A DNA stretch of 64,000 bases, taken from assembly GCA_038327195.1 (NCBI GenBank), contig JBBQKU010000017.1, positions 10,798 to 74,797 on the forward strand, read 5' to 3'. Position numbers and translations under genes: made by a program. The notes under the pieces were generated by a model, which had not been told where the DNA came from, searched no databases, and saw only the letters and a list, made by a program, of their open reading frames with translations. Shown here in pieces: positions 17,644 through 25,932 of this stretch (its first letter is position 1; each line of letters opens with the position of its first letter). This DNA comes from UBA4416 sp038327195. Lineage in GTDB: Bacteria > Bacteroidota > Bacteroidia > B-17B0 > Aurantibacillaceae.

Positions 17644-18819
17644 GTGAAAGTTTTGATAATTCCTGCCTGGTACTCTGAAAAAAAGCAAGTTGCTAGTTTT
17701 ATTGTTGATCAAGCATTGGCTGTTCAAAATTTAGGAATTGATGTTACATTATTGTTGGTAGTTATTAAACACAGAAAGGATTTTTTAAAAGATTTTTTTA
17801 AGAAAACAGTTATATCGGATAGCGATACTAACTTAAGGTATTTAACGGTGTCTTACTATTCGATTTTTCCATATCAATTTTTAAAATTGTATAAGCTTCA
17901 GTTATTTTTTGTAAAACTTAAAGTTCTTAGGGCTGTTAAATCCTATCAATCTAAAACGGGCTTGTTTAATCTTATTCATTTTCAGTCGCTGTGTAATAAT
18001 ATAACACCACAAATTGGTTTTTATTTAGCAAACAAACTAAACTTAAAATATATGATTACCGAGCATTATACGTCGTATAAGGAAGGCGGAGATCGAATAT
18101 TTAGTCCATATTCAAATAAAGAAATGGTGACAAACATTGTGCAAAAATCTGTTTCATGTATCAGTGTAAGTTCATTTGCTGCCAATTTGCATCAAGCTTA
18201 TTTTGGTAAGCATTTTGATGTTATTCCGAATTTAGTTCCTAATATTTTTCAAAATAAAAAAAATGTTGAGGTAGATAAAACAGGCCAGTTTAATTTTTTA
18301 TCAATAGGTGGTATAACCGAAAGAAAAGGTTTTTTAGTTTTAATTGATGCTTTTATAAAAGCTTTTGAAAAAGATGATTCCATCCATTTATTTATTGTAG
18401 GAACAGGAGTTCTTAAAAAAAAGTTGATTGAAAAAGTTGAGAATTTTAAATTAAGCAAACGGATCATTTTTATTGATCAATTAAATAGAACAGAAGTCAT
18501 TTCTTTAATGGATCAGTCGCAGGTTGTTGTTTCTGCTTCTTATGTTGAAACATTTGGTTTAACCTTAGTTGAAGCTTTTTTTAGAGGATTACCTGTTATT
18601 GCTTGTAATTCTGGTGGGCCAACTGATTTTGTAAACCAACATAATGGCTTATTATGCGCACCAGGTGATGTTGATGGTTTATCTAATGCATTGATAAATA
18701 TTTATGAGCATTATGATTCTTATGATAAAGAACTAATAAAAAATAATGCGATTGATAAATACTCTGAAAATACAATTGGCGAAAAAATAATTGAATGTTA
18801 CAATAAAACTTTATTATAA
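17644..18819 (+). CDS. GT4 family glycosyltransferase
   Basis: A 391-residue GT-B protein; the GTG at 17644 begins the first strand (KVLIIPAWYSEKKQVASF). The donor domain is classical: FLSIGGITERKGFLVLIDAF, FIVGTGVLKKKL and SASYVETFGLTLVEAFFRGLPVIAC with the E-x7-E motif. It follows the preceding transferase by 3 bp and is probably translated with it. The N-terminal half (acceptor side) differs from that neighbour, so it likely forms a different linkage. Confidence 0.88.
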   Translation: MKVLIIPAWYSEKKQVASFIVDQALAVQNLGIDVTLLLVVIKHRKDFLKDFFKKTVISDSDTNLRYLTVSYYSIFPYQFLKLYKLQLFFVKLKVLRAVKSYQSKTGLFNLIHFQSLCNNITPQIGFYLANKLNLKYMITEHYTSYKEGGDRIFSPYSNKEMVTNIVQKSVSCISVSSFAANLHQAYFGKHFDVIPNLVPNIFQNKKNVEVDKTGQFNFLSIGGITERKGFLVLIDAFIKAFEKDDSIHLFIVGTGVLKKKLIEKVENFKLSKRIIFIDQLNRTEVISLMDQSQVVVSASYVETFGLTLVEAFFRGLPVIACNSGGPTDFVNQHNGLLCAPGDVDGLSNALINIYEHYDSYDKELIKNNAIDKYSENTIGEKIIECYNKTLL

Positions 18820-18831
18820 ATATAAAATACC

Positions 18832-19668
18832 ATGCATAAATTAGTAAGAAAAATAATAAGAACTTTAGTAGAACTTAAATTGTCATGGATGATATTGAGT
18901 TTTTTTTATAAATTTTTTTATCGTTTCAAATTTGAAAAAGAGTTGATTGAAATTGAAAAACGAGGAACTAATTTAAATTTACTTGAAGTTAAATTGAAAA
19001 AAATATTTTCAGATTTAACGGTGCTGCACGGCCCATTTAAAGGGATGATTTACCCTGATTTTATGGCTTATGGAAGTTCTCTTTATCCAAAATTATTAGG
19101 AAGTTATGAGGCTGAACTTAACGAAACGGTTGAAGGTTTTTTGAAAAATGATTATGATTCGATTATTGATGTTGGTTGCGCCGAAGGTTATTATGCGGTT
19201 GGCTTTGCAATGCGTAAACCTAAGGCAAAGGTATTTGCTTACGATTTAAATAAAGATGCTTTAGTAGCTTGTAAAAAAATGGCAACAATTAATAAAGTGG
19301 GTGAGCAAATTGAATTCGGCGAATTTTGTAGTAGTGAAACACTCGCTAATTTTAAATTTAAAGGAAAAAGTTTGGTAATATCTGATTGTGAAGGTTACGA
19401 AATTGATTTGTTTACACCAGAGTCTGTAGCTAATTTAACTAATTGCGATGTTTTAATTGAATTGCATGATTTATATAATGAAAAAATTTCTCCGTCAATA
19501 GAAGCTGTTTTCAAAAATACGCATCATATAACAAAGGTTTATAGTGAGAGTACTTTTAAGAAAATGAAAAATTTTAAAGTGTCAGAATCCTTAACAGATG
19601 TTGATATTAATTCCTTTATGCTCGAACGAAATGGTATAATGGCTTGGGCTATAATTACACCAAAATAA
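18832..19668 (+). CDS. SAM-dependent methyltransferase-like protein (FkbM-related)
   Basis: A 278-residue protein. After a hydrophobic, basic N-terminus (residues about 1-35, perhaps a membrane-association segment) comes motif I IIDVGCAEGYYAVGFA, the strand end VFAYDL, and VISDCEGYEIDLF, which resembles the DVEGFE motif of FkbM methyltransferases. It is the last gene before a 573-bp non-coding gap. It probably methylates a sugar hydroxyl, possibly to cap the chain. Confidence 0.75.
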   Translation: MHKLVRKIIRTLVELKLSWMILSFFYKFFYRFKFEKELIEIEKRGTNLNLLEVKLKKIFSDLTVLHGPFKGMIYPDFMAYGSSLYPKLLGSYEAELNETVEGFLKNDYDSIIDVGCAEGYYAVGFAMRKPKAKVFAYDLNKDALVACKKMATINKVGEQIEFGEFCSSETLANFKFKGKSLVISDCEGYEIDLFTPESVANLTNCDVLIELHDLYNEKISPSIEAVFKNTHHITKVYSESTFKKMKNFKVSESLTDVDINSFMLERNGIMAWAIITPK

Positions 19669-19707
19669 TTCAAAAGTAAAATAAGTTTTATGATGAAGAA
19701 TATTCTA

Positions 19708-19832
19708 ATACCATTAGCCAATATAGATTAGTCTAATTAAAATTTGTCACATCGAGCGTAGTCGAGATGTAGCAATGGGTTCTCGACTACGCTCGAACTG
19801 ACATTAGACTAATAATAAATAGCTAATGGTAT
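19708..19832. repeat. 125-bp nested inverted repeat (MITE/REP-like)
   Basis: Four nested complementary pairs: ATACCATTAGC (19708-19718) with GCTAATGGTAT (19822-19832); ATTAGTCTAAT (19727-19737) with ATTAGACTAAT (19803-19813); TGTCA (19745-19749) with TGACA (19799-19803); and a perfect 16-bp pair TCGAGCGTAGTCGAGA (19752-19767) with its complement (19781-19796). The inner TCGAGCG..GTCGAGA pair is an intergenic motif I associate with Bacteroidota genomes. There is no ORF inside. A variant of the inner motif occurs near 51950. Confidence 0.85.
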
Positions 19833-20064
19833 AATTATTTTAATACAAACAAATGCAAAATAAGATACATTAACTTGTCAAAGCCTTTTCATGAATATTA
19901 ATACATACGTTAGTAATAGTGCGGCTGTTTTGGCGAAAAGGTGTAGGGCAAAGCGTAATAAGCTTTGAGCCAGCAGGTGTGTTAGTCAATTTTTTAGGTG
20001 GCGTTGCGAAGACTTTTTTGTGTGATAAAAGAATTGGAGTTGGCTTTTCGCATTGATTTTTTTG

Positions 20065-20092
20065 TTACTTTTTTTATCAAGAAAAAAAGTAA
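20065..20092. repeat. 11-bp stem hairpin in intergenic repeat
   Basis: TTACTTTTTTT (20065-20075) pairs perfectly with AAAAAAAGTAA (20082-20092) across a 6-base loop. It is the end of a longer block (from about 19916) that resembles degenerate intergenic repeats of Bacteroidota. The stem is nearly all A/T, so it is a weak terminator at best. Confidence 0.5.
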
Positions 20093-20241
20093 AGAAAATA
20101 GATGTACTTTTTAAGTGAACCCTAATTAATAATTCGTAATTCTGATATAATATAAAATTGAGGAATAAGGCTTTGCTGATATTGGGCTATGTAGTATGTG
20201 TATTCGGTAATATTTTAAAAATAAGTTAAAAAAAAAGAACC

Positions 20242-20688
20242 ATGGTAATCGATCATTTAGAAAATTATAAAAAACAGATAGCACTTCATCCGCTGTTTGA
20301 TACAGCGTTCCAATATTTGCGCTCAATTAAAACAGCTGAATTGGTTGAAGGAAAAATTGAAATCAAAGGCGATGATCTATTTGCTATTATTGCATCACCA
20401 GGCACTTTAATAGACGAAAATCCAAAATTGGAAGCGCACAAAGTTTATATTGATATTCATTATATTATTGAAGGAACGGAGTTATTTGGTTGGAAATCAA
20501 TTTCAGAATGCGACCAACCCATTGATTCATTTAATGATGAAAAAGATTATATCCTTTATGATAATAAAGATTTCAGTACAATAAAATTAACCAAAGGATC
20601 ATTTGCAATTGTATTTCCTGAAGATGCTCATGCGCCAGGTATTGAAACCACTAATTTAAAAAAAGTTGTTCTTAAAATAAAAATATAG
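20242..20688 (+). CDS. YhcH/YjgK/YiaL (NanQ-like) family protein
   Basis: A 148-residue cupin-like protein of the DUF386 family. Characteristic segments are EAHKVYIDIHYIIEGTE (metal-binding-type His residues), DYILYD and FAIVFPEDAHAPG. E. coli NanQ of this family speeds interconversion of sialic acid anomers, and members are often found with sialic acid genes. Here it stands 7 bp ahead of a NeuB-SpsF fusion gene, which fits a role with a nonulosonic acid or its precursor sugar. It is the first gene after the long non-coding gap. Confidence 0.88.
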   Translation: MVIDHLENYKKQIALHPLFDTAFQYLRSIKTAELVEGKIEIKGDDLFAIIASPGTLIDENPKLEAHKVYIDIHYIIEGTELFGWKSISECDQPIDSFNDEKDYILYDNKDFSTIKLTKGSFAIVFPEDAHAPGIETTNLKKVVLKIKI

Positions 20689-20695
20689 CTTCGTT

Positions 20696-22360
20696 ATGTA
20701 TATTATTGCTGAAAGTGCTTATAACCATCAAGGTAATTTTGATTACCTAAAACAACTTGCTGAAGCTGCCAAAGAGGCTAAGGCAAATTTTTTTACAGTT
20801 CAAATGATGAACGTAAACGAATTTTGTACAAAGGAATACAGTAAATACCAATTATATAAAGACACTGAGTTTTCTGAAAACCAATGGATCGAATTATTTG
20901 ATTACTGTAAACAAATAGATATTTCGGTTATTCCTTGCACACTCGAAAAATCATCTTTCGACTTAGCGTATAATTACGGCTACCGTTTAGTGAAAATACA
21001 TGGAACTGATTTAACCAACACTCCTTTTTTGCAATACATAAAAGATAAAGGTGATTGTAAAATTTTACTAGAAACACAATGCAGCACTGACTTTGAAATT
21101 AAATTGGCAGTTGAAAAATTTGCAGACATCATCGAATGTTTATTTCACGGATTTAGTAATTACCCAACCGAACCGAACGAACATAATTTATTAGCTTTAA
21201 ATTATTTAAAAACGAGGTATCAATTAAACACCGGTTTTGCTGATCATAGTTTAGATACTCAAATTATGCCTTGTATGGCAATGGCTTTAGGCTGTAGTTA
21301 TTTAGAAAATCACATTACCATACACCGTAGCGATAGGCAATTTGATTATCAAGTTTCGTTAGAGCCAAATGAATTTGCAATACTAGTTAGTACCATTGCG
21401 CAATACAATCAAACACTAGGTAAGCCAGTTAAGCATCCTGTTAAATCTGAAAAAGGATTTCGTAATATTTTGTTTAAAAAACATTTAGGGAACGGTGTTT
21501 TTAAACGCGACAATGAAGGCAAAACTTTTATTGAAAGTGAAATTGAAACTTTTGAGAAAACAAATGTAACAGCAGCATTAATTGCACGTTTAAAATCGAA
21601 GCGGTTGAAATTAAAAGTAATGAAACCATTTGGCGAAAATGAATCAATCATTTCGTTATATAACAGATTAAAAGCAAATTGTAAAAACATTACACATATT
21701 CAATTAGCCACGAGTTATCTTTTAGAGGATGAGCCATTGGCTCAATTATTTGAAGGAAAAAAATTACCACATTACGAAGGGCATCCCGAAAGTGTTATTG
21801 ATAGATTGCTTGAGGTGGCTTATAAAAATAAATCGGCAGCCGTATTTAGAGTTACAGGCGATAATCCATTTACAGATCCTGTATTGATGGACAGAATGGT
21901 CGATATTTTTATTGAACAAGATGTGGATTATGTTCGTGTAAATAATGTACCATTTGGAGTAAGTGCCGAATTATTTAAAACAAGTTATTTGTGGAAATTA
22001 TATTTAGAAATGGAAGATCCTTTTGTAAGTGAATATTTATCGTGGTTTGTTTTAAATGATGAAACGTGTAAAAAAGCATGCATTGAATTTATAAGCGATA
22101 AACCGTTTGCTAAGTTTGTAAATCTTAGTATCGATTATCCGGAAGATTATGAATATGCCAGTTCAGTTTTAAAAAACATAAACAAAACGCCATTCGAATC
22201 TATTGTTTTAAAAGATGTTATTAATAATTTAACGGATAAACATGTGGTTGATCTTACAAAATTTATAAAATTACCTGAAGGAATTAGTATATTGTATAGT
22301 GATTACATGAAGCTAATCGACGAAACAAATTATACATATAAAGAAACATTTTCAATTTAG
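20696..22360 (+). CDS. Fusion of NeuB-type synthase and SpsF-type cytidylyltransferase
   Basis: One uninterrupted 554-residue frame. Residues 1 to about 265 are a NeuB/SpsE TIM barrel: AESAYNHQG start, VKIHGTDLTNTP, NYPTEP, metal-site His184 (GFADHS), Glu204 and His206 (LENH). The Lys of the usual V-K-F-Q motif is Thr34 here, and the C-terminal SAF domain of full-length NeuB is missing. Residues about 291-554 match SpsF: IARLKSKRLKLKVMKPF, FRVTGDNPFTDPVLMD, VSEYLSWF. It would condense PEP with a sugar and activate the product with CTP. The altered Lys makes the substrate, or even activity, of the first half uncertain. It is the only candidate CMP-sugar synthetase in the window. Confidence 0.85.
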   Translation: MYIIAESAYNHQGNFDYLKQLAEAAKEAKANFFTVQMMNVNEFCTKEYSKYQLYKDTEFSENQWIELFDYCKQIDISVIPCTLEKSSFDLAYNYGYRLVKIHGTDLTNTPFLQYIKDKGDCKILLETQCSTDFEIKLAVEKFADIIECLFHGFSNYPTEPNEHNLLALNYLKTRYQLNTGFADHSLDTQIMPCMAMALGCSYLENHITIHRSDRQFDYQVSLEPNEFAILVSTIAQYNQTLGKPVKHPVKSEKGFRNILFKKHLGNGVFKRDNEGKTFIESEIETFEKTNVTAALIARLKSKRLKLKVMKPFGENESIISLYNRLKANCKNITHIQLATSYLLEDEPLAQLFEGKKLPHYEGHPESVIDRLLEVAYKNKSAAVFRVTGDNPFTDPVLMDRMVDIFIEQDVDYVRVNNVPFGVSAELFKTSYLWKLYLEMEDPFVSEYLSWFVLNDETCKKACIEFISDKPFAKFVNLSIDYPEDYEYASSVLKNINKTPFESIVLKDVINNLTDKHVVDLTKFIKLPEGISILYSDYMKLIDETNYTYKETFSI

Positions 22361-22364
22361 TTAA

Positions 22365-23396
22365 ATGACATATATAATAGGAGAAATAGGGCAGAATCAT
22401 AATGGATCTGTTGATATAGCAAAACTAATTATTGATTCGGCGGCACGCCCTATAAAAGAAGAATTATTTGGTTTGGAATTAAAGCCAATGAATGCTGTGA
22501 AATTAACCAAGCGCGATTTAAAAGCGGAGCTTTCTGATTCTCAAATGATGAGACCATATCATACTGCACATTCTTTTGGAAATACGTACGGTGAGCATCG
22601 TGCTTTTTTGGAATTAAATGATGAACAACATTTTGAATGCTATCAGCATGCAAAATCGTATGGTTTGGATTTTGTTGAAACTCTTTGTGCCATTGGTTGT
22701 TTATCGCTATTGAAATTATTTACTCCTGAGTTTTTAAAAGTTGCAAGTCGCGATTTAACAAACCTGCCTCTTTTATCAGCTTTAGCAGAAACTAAAATCC
22801 CCATAATTTTGTCAACAGGTATGGCTGGTAAAAAAGAATTGGATGATGCGCTAAAAACAATAACAGCATACCATCATCAAATTTCGATTTTGCATTGTGT
22901 TTCTCAATATCCAACCGAGCCACAAAACACAAATTTAAATACCATTAAATATCTTCAAAAAAATTACAGTGAATACACAATTGGTTATTCAGATCATACC
23001 ATTGGCATATCAACGCCAGTTGCAGCTGTTGCAATGGGTGCAAAAATAATAGAAAAACACATTACGCTTGATAGACGCATGAAAGGTACAGATCAAGCAG
23101 GTTCGCTTGGGCCTGATGGTATTAATAGAATGGTGCGTGATATTAGAGTTTTGGAAATGGCCTTTGGAAAGGAAGAATTATTTATTGATCCAAGTGTACA
23201 GGTTGCAAAAGAAAAACTTGAAAGGTCGATTGCAACAAATAGAACGATACACATTGGTGAAACAATATTGGAAAGTGATTTACATTTATTATCACCAGGT
23301 GATGGATTTAAATGGGCTGAAAAAAATCAAGTAGTTGGAAAAGTTGCCTTAGTAGAAATTAAGAAAAACGAAATAATTTACCCTAATCATATTTAG
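22365..23396 (+). CDS. neuB: NeuB family synthase resembling sialic acid/KDN 9-phosphate synthase
   Basis: A 343-residue full-length NeuB: GEIGQNHNG start, catalytic-region Lys46 (AVKLTK), VASRDLTNLP, ILSTGMA, HCVSQYPTEP, GYSDHT, IIEKHITLDR, then a SAF/antifreeze-like domain (about 285-343). Residues 63-78 read RPYHTAHSFGNTYGEH, a segment I recognise from the animal enzyme NANS (RPY-x3-HS-x-G-x-TYGEH), which uses a 6-phosphate sugar and makes the 9-phosphate product. Bacterial NeuB, PseI and LegI that I know lack it. With a KdsC-like phosphatase two genes on, this suggests a 9-phosphate route. It starts 4 bp after the fusion gene. Confidence 0.9.
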   Translation: MTYIIGEIGQNHNGSVDIAKLIIDSAARPIKEELFGLELKPMNAVKLTKRDLKAELSDSQMMRPYHTAHSFGNTYGEHRAFLELNDEQHFECYQHAKSYGLDFVETLCAIGCLSLLKLFTPEFLKVASRDLTNLPLLSALAETKIPIILSTGMAGKKELDDALKTITAYHHQISILHCVSQYPTEPQNTNLNTIKYLQKNYSEYTIGYSDHTIGISTPVAAVAMGAKIIEKHITLDRRMKGTDQAGSLGPDGINRMVRDIRVLEMAFGKEELFIDPSVQVAKEKLERSIATNRTIHIGETILESDLHLLSPGDGFKWAEKNQVVGKVALVEIKKNEIIYPNHI

Positions 23397-23398
23397 AA

Positions 23399-24148
23399 AT
23401 GAGTATAGAAACAAATACGGTGTCGTCAATAAGCGAGCAAACAAATCGTTTAAATCTTGCTGAATTAATAAACAATAATCCAATACCGGATAATGAAAAG
23501 TCGTTTCACACGCCTTTGTTTTTAAAGAGGCAAGAGCTTTCAAAAATATTATATTTTCAGTTTTTATATCAGCAATTTGTAAATACACATGGTATAATCA
23601 TTGAATTTGGAACACGTTGGGGTACCAATTTAGTAACGTTATCAAACTTGCGTGGGATATATGAACCATTTAATTATAACCGTAAAATAATTGGGTTTGA
23701 TACATTTGAAGGTTTTAAAAATACGAATTCAGAAAAAGATGGTGCTCATGAAATTATAAAAGATGGTGCGTTTTCTGTCACTGAGAACTATGAAAATTAT
23801 TTGGAACATTTAATGGCCATACATCAAAACGAATCACCATTAAACCACATCAAAAAATTTGAAATTTTAAAAGGTGATGCGCCTGCCAAATTAAAAGAGT
23901 ATTTAGAGCGAAATCCACAAACTATTATTGCTTTCGTTCATTTCGATTTTGATATTTATAAACCAACCCTTGATTGTTTAAATTTAATAAAGCCACATTT
24001 AGTAAAAGGAAGTATCGTGAGTTTTGATGAACTGAATGATCCAAATTTTCCTGGCGAAACTAAAGCTGTTAATGAAGTTTTTGGTTTAAATAACATTCAA
24101 TTAAAACGATTCGAACCTTGTCCTATGCAATCTTATTTTATTTTCTAG
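23399..24148 (+). CDS. TylF/MycF-like methyltransferase
   Basis: A 249-residue protein with IIEFGTRWGTNLVTL as motif I, IIGFDTFEGF, and VHFDFDIYKPTLDCL, the metal-binding aspartate segment of TylF (macrocin O-methyltransferase) relatives. The family O-methylates sugars using SAM and a divalent metal. It sits between the synthase and the phosphatase with 1-3 bp spacing, so it likely modifies the nonulosonic acid or its precursor. The N-terminal 60 residues are not conserved in any way I recognise. Confidence 0.78.
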   Translation: MSIETNTVSSISEQTNRLNLAELINNNPIPDNEKSFHTPLFLKRQELSKILYFQFLYQQFVNTHGIIIEFGTRWGTNLVTLSNLRGIYEPFNYNRKIIGFDTFEGFKNTNSEKDGAHEIIKDGAFSVTENYENYLEHLMAIHQNESPLNHIKKFEILKGDAPAKLKEYLERNPQTIIAFVHFDFDIYKPTLDCLNLIKPHLVKGSIVSFDELNDPNFPGETKAVNEVFGLNNIQLKRFEPCPMQSYFIF

Positions 24149-24149
24149 T

Positions 24150-24653
24150 ATGAATTTACCAAAATTAATCATAACTGATATTGACGGCGTTTGGACCGAT
24201 GGTGGCATGTATTATGACCAAACAGGAAACGAATGGAAAAAATTTAATACAGCAGATAGTGCTGGCGTTTTAATTTGTAAAAAATTAAATATAAAGGTTG
24301 GCATTATTACTGGCGAAAAAACTGAGATTGTTAAGCGAAGAGCTGAAAAATTAAAAGTCGATTTTTTTTATGATGGAGTAATTAATAAAATTGCAGTTGC
24401 TGAAGAAATTTGTGCAAAGCTAAATATTACATTAGCTGATGTCGCTTTTATTGGTGATGATATCAACGATATTAAATTATTGAAATTAGTTGGGCTTTGT
24501 GGTACGCCAAACAACGGTATTCCATATATTAAAGAATTTGCACACATAATAACTAAAAAAAATGGAGGAGATGGCGCATTTAGAGAATTTGTAGAAACGG
24601 TTGTACAAAAGGAATATAGCTATCATCAAATAATTGACTTAATAGCAACCTAG
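24150..24653 (+). CDS. KdsC-like HAD phosphatase, probable nonulosonate 9-phosphatase
   Basis: A 167-residue HAD phosphatase of the C0 type (no cap domain). Nucleophile/acid pair ITDIDGVWTDG (Asp10, Asp12), motif II GIITGEKTEIV, and motif IV AFIGDDINDIKLL. KdsC removes phosphate from KDO-8-P; relatives in Bacteroidota act on KDN-9-P or Neu5Ac-9-P. The nearby NANS-like synthase and the absence of KDO synthase genes favour the second role. The same fold also occurs as a C-terminal domain of some NeuA proteins. Confidence 0.88.
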   Translation: MNLPKLIITDIDGVWTDGGMYYDQTGNEWKKFNTADSAGVLICKKLNIKVGIITGEKTEIVKRRAEKLKVDFFYDGVINKIAVAEEICAKLNITLADVAFIGDDINDIKLLKLVGLCGTPNNGIPYIKEFAHIITKKNGGDGAFREFVETVVQKEYSYHQIIDLIAT

Positions 24654-24657
24654 TTTA

Positions 24658-25908
24658 ATGATTCTTTTTTTTCTGATTTTAGGTTATTTTAAAGGAATGT
24701 TTTTTTATGTGATTGGTGAACAGAATCGCGCCTCGTTGTCATATCAAAAATTATTTAACGTTAGCTTTAACTTACCAGAAAAATTTAGATATTCCTATAA
24801 ATCTGTTTTATCAGAATTAAGAAAAATAGTAAATATCCCAGTAAAATTAGATAGCAATGAACTTACCGAAATCAATAGCAATTCAAGTATCGTTTATGAT
24901 TTATCGGATGTTTCAAAAAAGGAACGCATTAATTATTTGAGGTTTTATGGAATTGAAACCAATTTGGTTTTTGTTGCCTCTCAGGAATTCCTTTATTTCA
25001 GCTCCTTTAGGCATAAAGTTTGGTTTTTTGTTATTACGTTTCCAATTCAAATTCAATTACTCATACTTGGCTTGTTTAAAAAGGATATTTCTGGTTTGAG
25101 CTTTGTTTTAAAAAATATAGTGATAACTCATAATTTTTTAAGATTTTGTAAACGTCAAAAAATAAAGGATGTGTATATGTTTGGAATATATGACACTAAT
25201 TCAGCTTTTTTAAGTTATAATTTAATAAAAAATCATTGTTACGTACATCAGGTTACATCAGAAGTTCCTATCTATAAATGGAATAAACTAATAGTAACAA
25301 ATGAATTAATTTTGTGTAGTGAATATCAGTTTGCTGAAGTAGAAGCATTTAAAAAAACGGTTGTATATGATAGCTGTAAATTATTTGGACCAGAGTTATA
25401 TTATAAAGTCGCCAATTTATATCAGTTACCTGCGGTAAAAAATAACAAAGTTGCATTTTATTCAACGGGAGGTTGGGTAAGAAATAAATTAGGAAATATT
25501 AATCAAGGCGTTGATATTGAATTTTATGAAGAAAAAATATTAAAAGATATCAATGAATGTCTTTCTGATATGAAAGAGTTAGAGTTAGTTATTTATCCAC
25601 ATCCGAGAGAAAAGGTTTTTTTTGATCATTCAATCGAATTGTTAGTTCAACATTACCTGAAATTTTTACCAAATTGTAAATTTACTATCAAAACAGAAAA
25701 CATATTAACTGATGAGTTTTTCAACGAATGTTATTTGGCTATATGCTTTATTTCAACTGTAATGTTTGAAAGGGTTCACGCTAAAAGGCAATCCGTTTTG
25801 ATGTATCAAAATGAGAAAGAATTCCCATTAAAAAATAATGTTGACTATTTGCATTTCATAAATAGTAAGGATGAACTTAAATCGATAATTAAAAAATGTT
25901 ATTTTTAA
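24658..25908 (+). CDS. Uncharacterised protein of the nonulosonate block, possible glycosyltransferase
   Basis: A 416-residue protein I do not recognise with confidence. Visible: a hydrophobic start (residues 1-20; an internal ATG at 24697 is a possible alternative start), a second hydrophobic stretch (about 124-145), and a C-terminal half with VAFYSTGGWVRNK, LELVIYPHPREKVFF and CYLAICFISTVMFERVHAKRQSVLMY. An HP-containing segment followed by a switch-like I-S-T is seen in GT-B capsule and sialyl/polysialyltransferases. Its place between the 9-phosphatase and asnB makes transfer of the nonulosonic acid a reasonable guess, not more. Confidence 0.6.
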   Translation: MILFFLILGYFKGMFFYVIGEQNRASLSYQKLFNVSFNLPEKFRYSYKSVLSELRKIVNIPVKLDSNELTEINSNSSIVYDLSDVSKKERINYLRFYGIETNLVFVASQEFLYFSSFRHKVWFFVITFPIQIQLLILGLFKKDISGLSFVLKNIVITHNFLRFCKRQKIKDVYMFGIYDTNSAFLSYNLIKNHCYVHQVTSEVPIYKWNKLIVTNELILCSEYQFAEVEAFKKTVVYDSCKLFGPELYYKVANLYQLPAVKNNKVAFYSTGGWVRNKLGNINQGVDIEFYEEKILKDINECLSDMKELELVIYPHPREKVFFDHSIELLVQHYLKFLPNCKFTIKTENILTDEFFNECYLAICFISTVMFERVHAKRQSVLMYQNEKEFPLKNNVDYLHFINSKDELKSIIKKCYF

Positions 25909-25932
25909 TGAACCGAATAAATTAATTGAATT

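Larger units (their letters stand above)
19669..20241. other. 573-bp non-coding, repeat-rich gap within the glycan locus
   Basis: No supported gene. It holds a 125-bp nested inverted repeat (19708-19832), a block at about 19916-20100 whose composition differs from the AT-rich surroundings, and a hairpin at 20065-20092. It separates the first glycosyltransferase set from the nonulosonic acid block, so it may contain the promoter of the second half of the locus. I cannot point to a convincing promoter. Confidence 0.6.

Noticed and set aside
19669..20241. tRNA or riboswitch in the long gap before the NanQ-like gene
   Set aside because: No cloverleaf, CCA end or known aptamer core was seen; the structure present is explained by inverted repeats.
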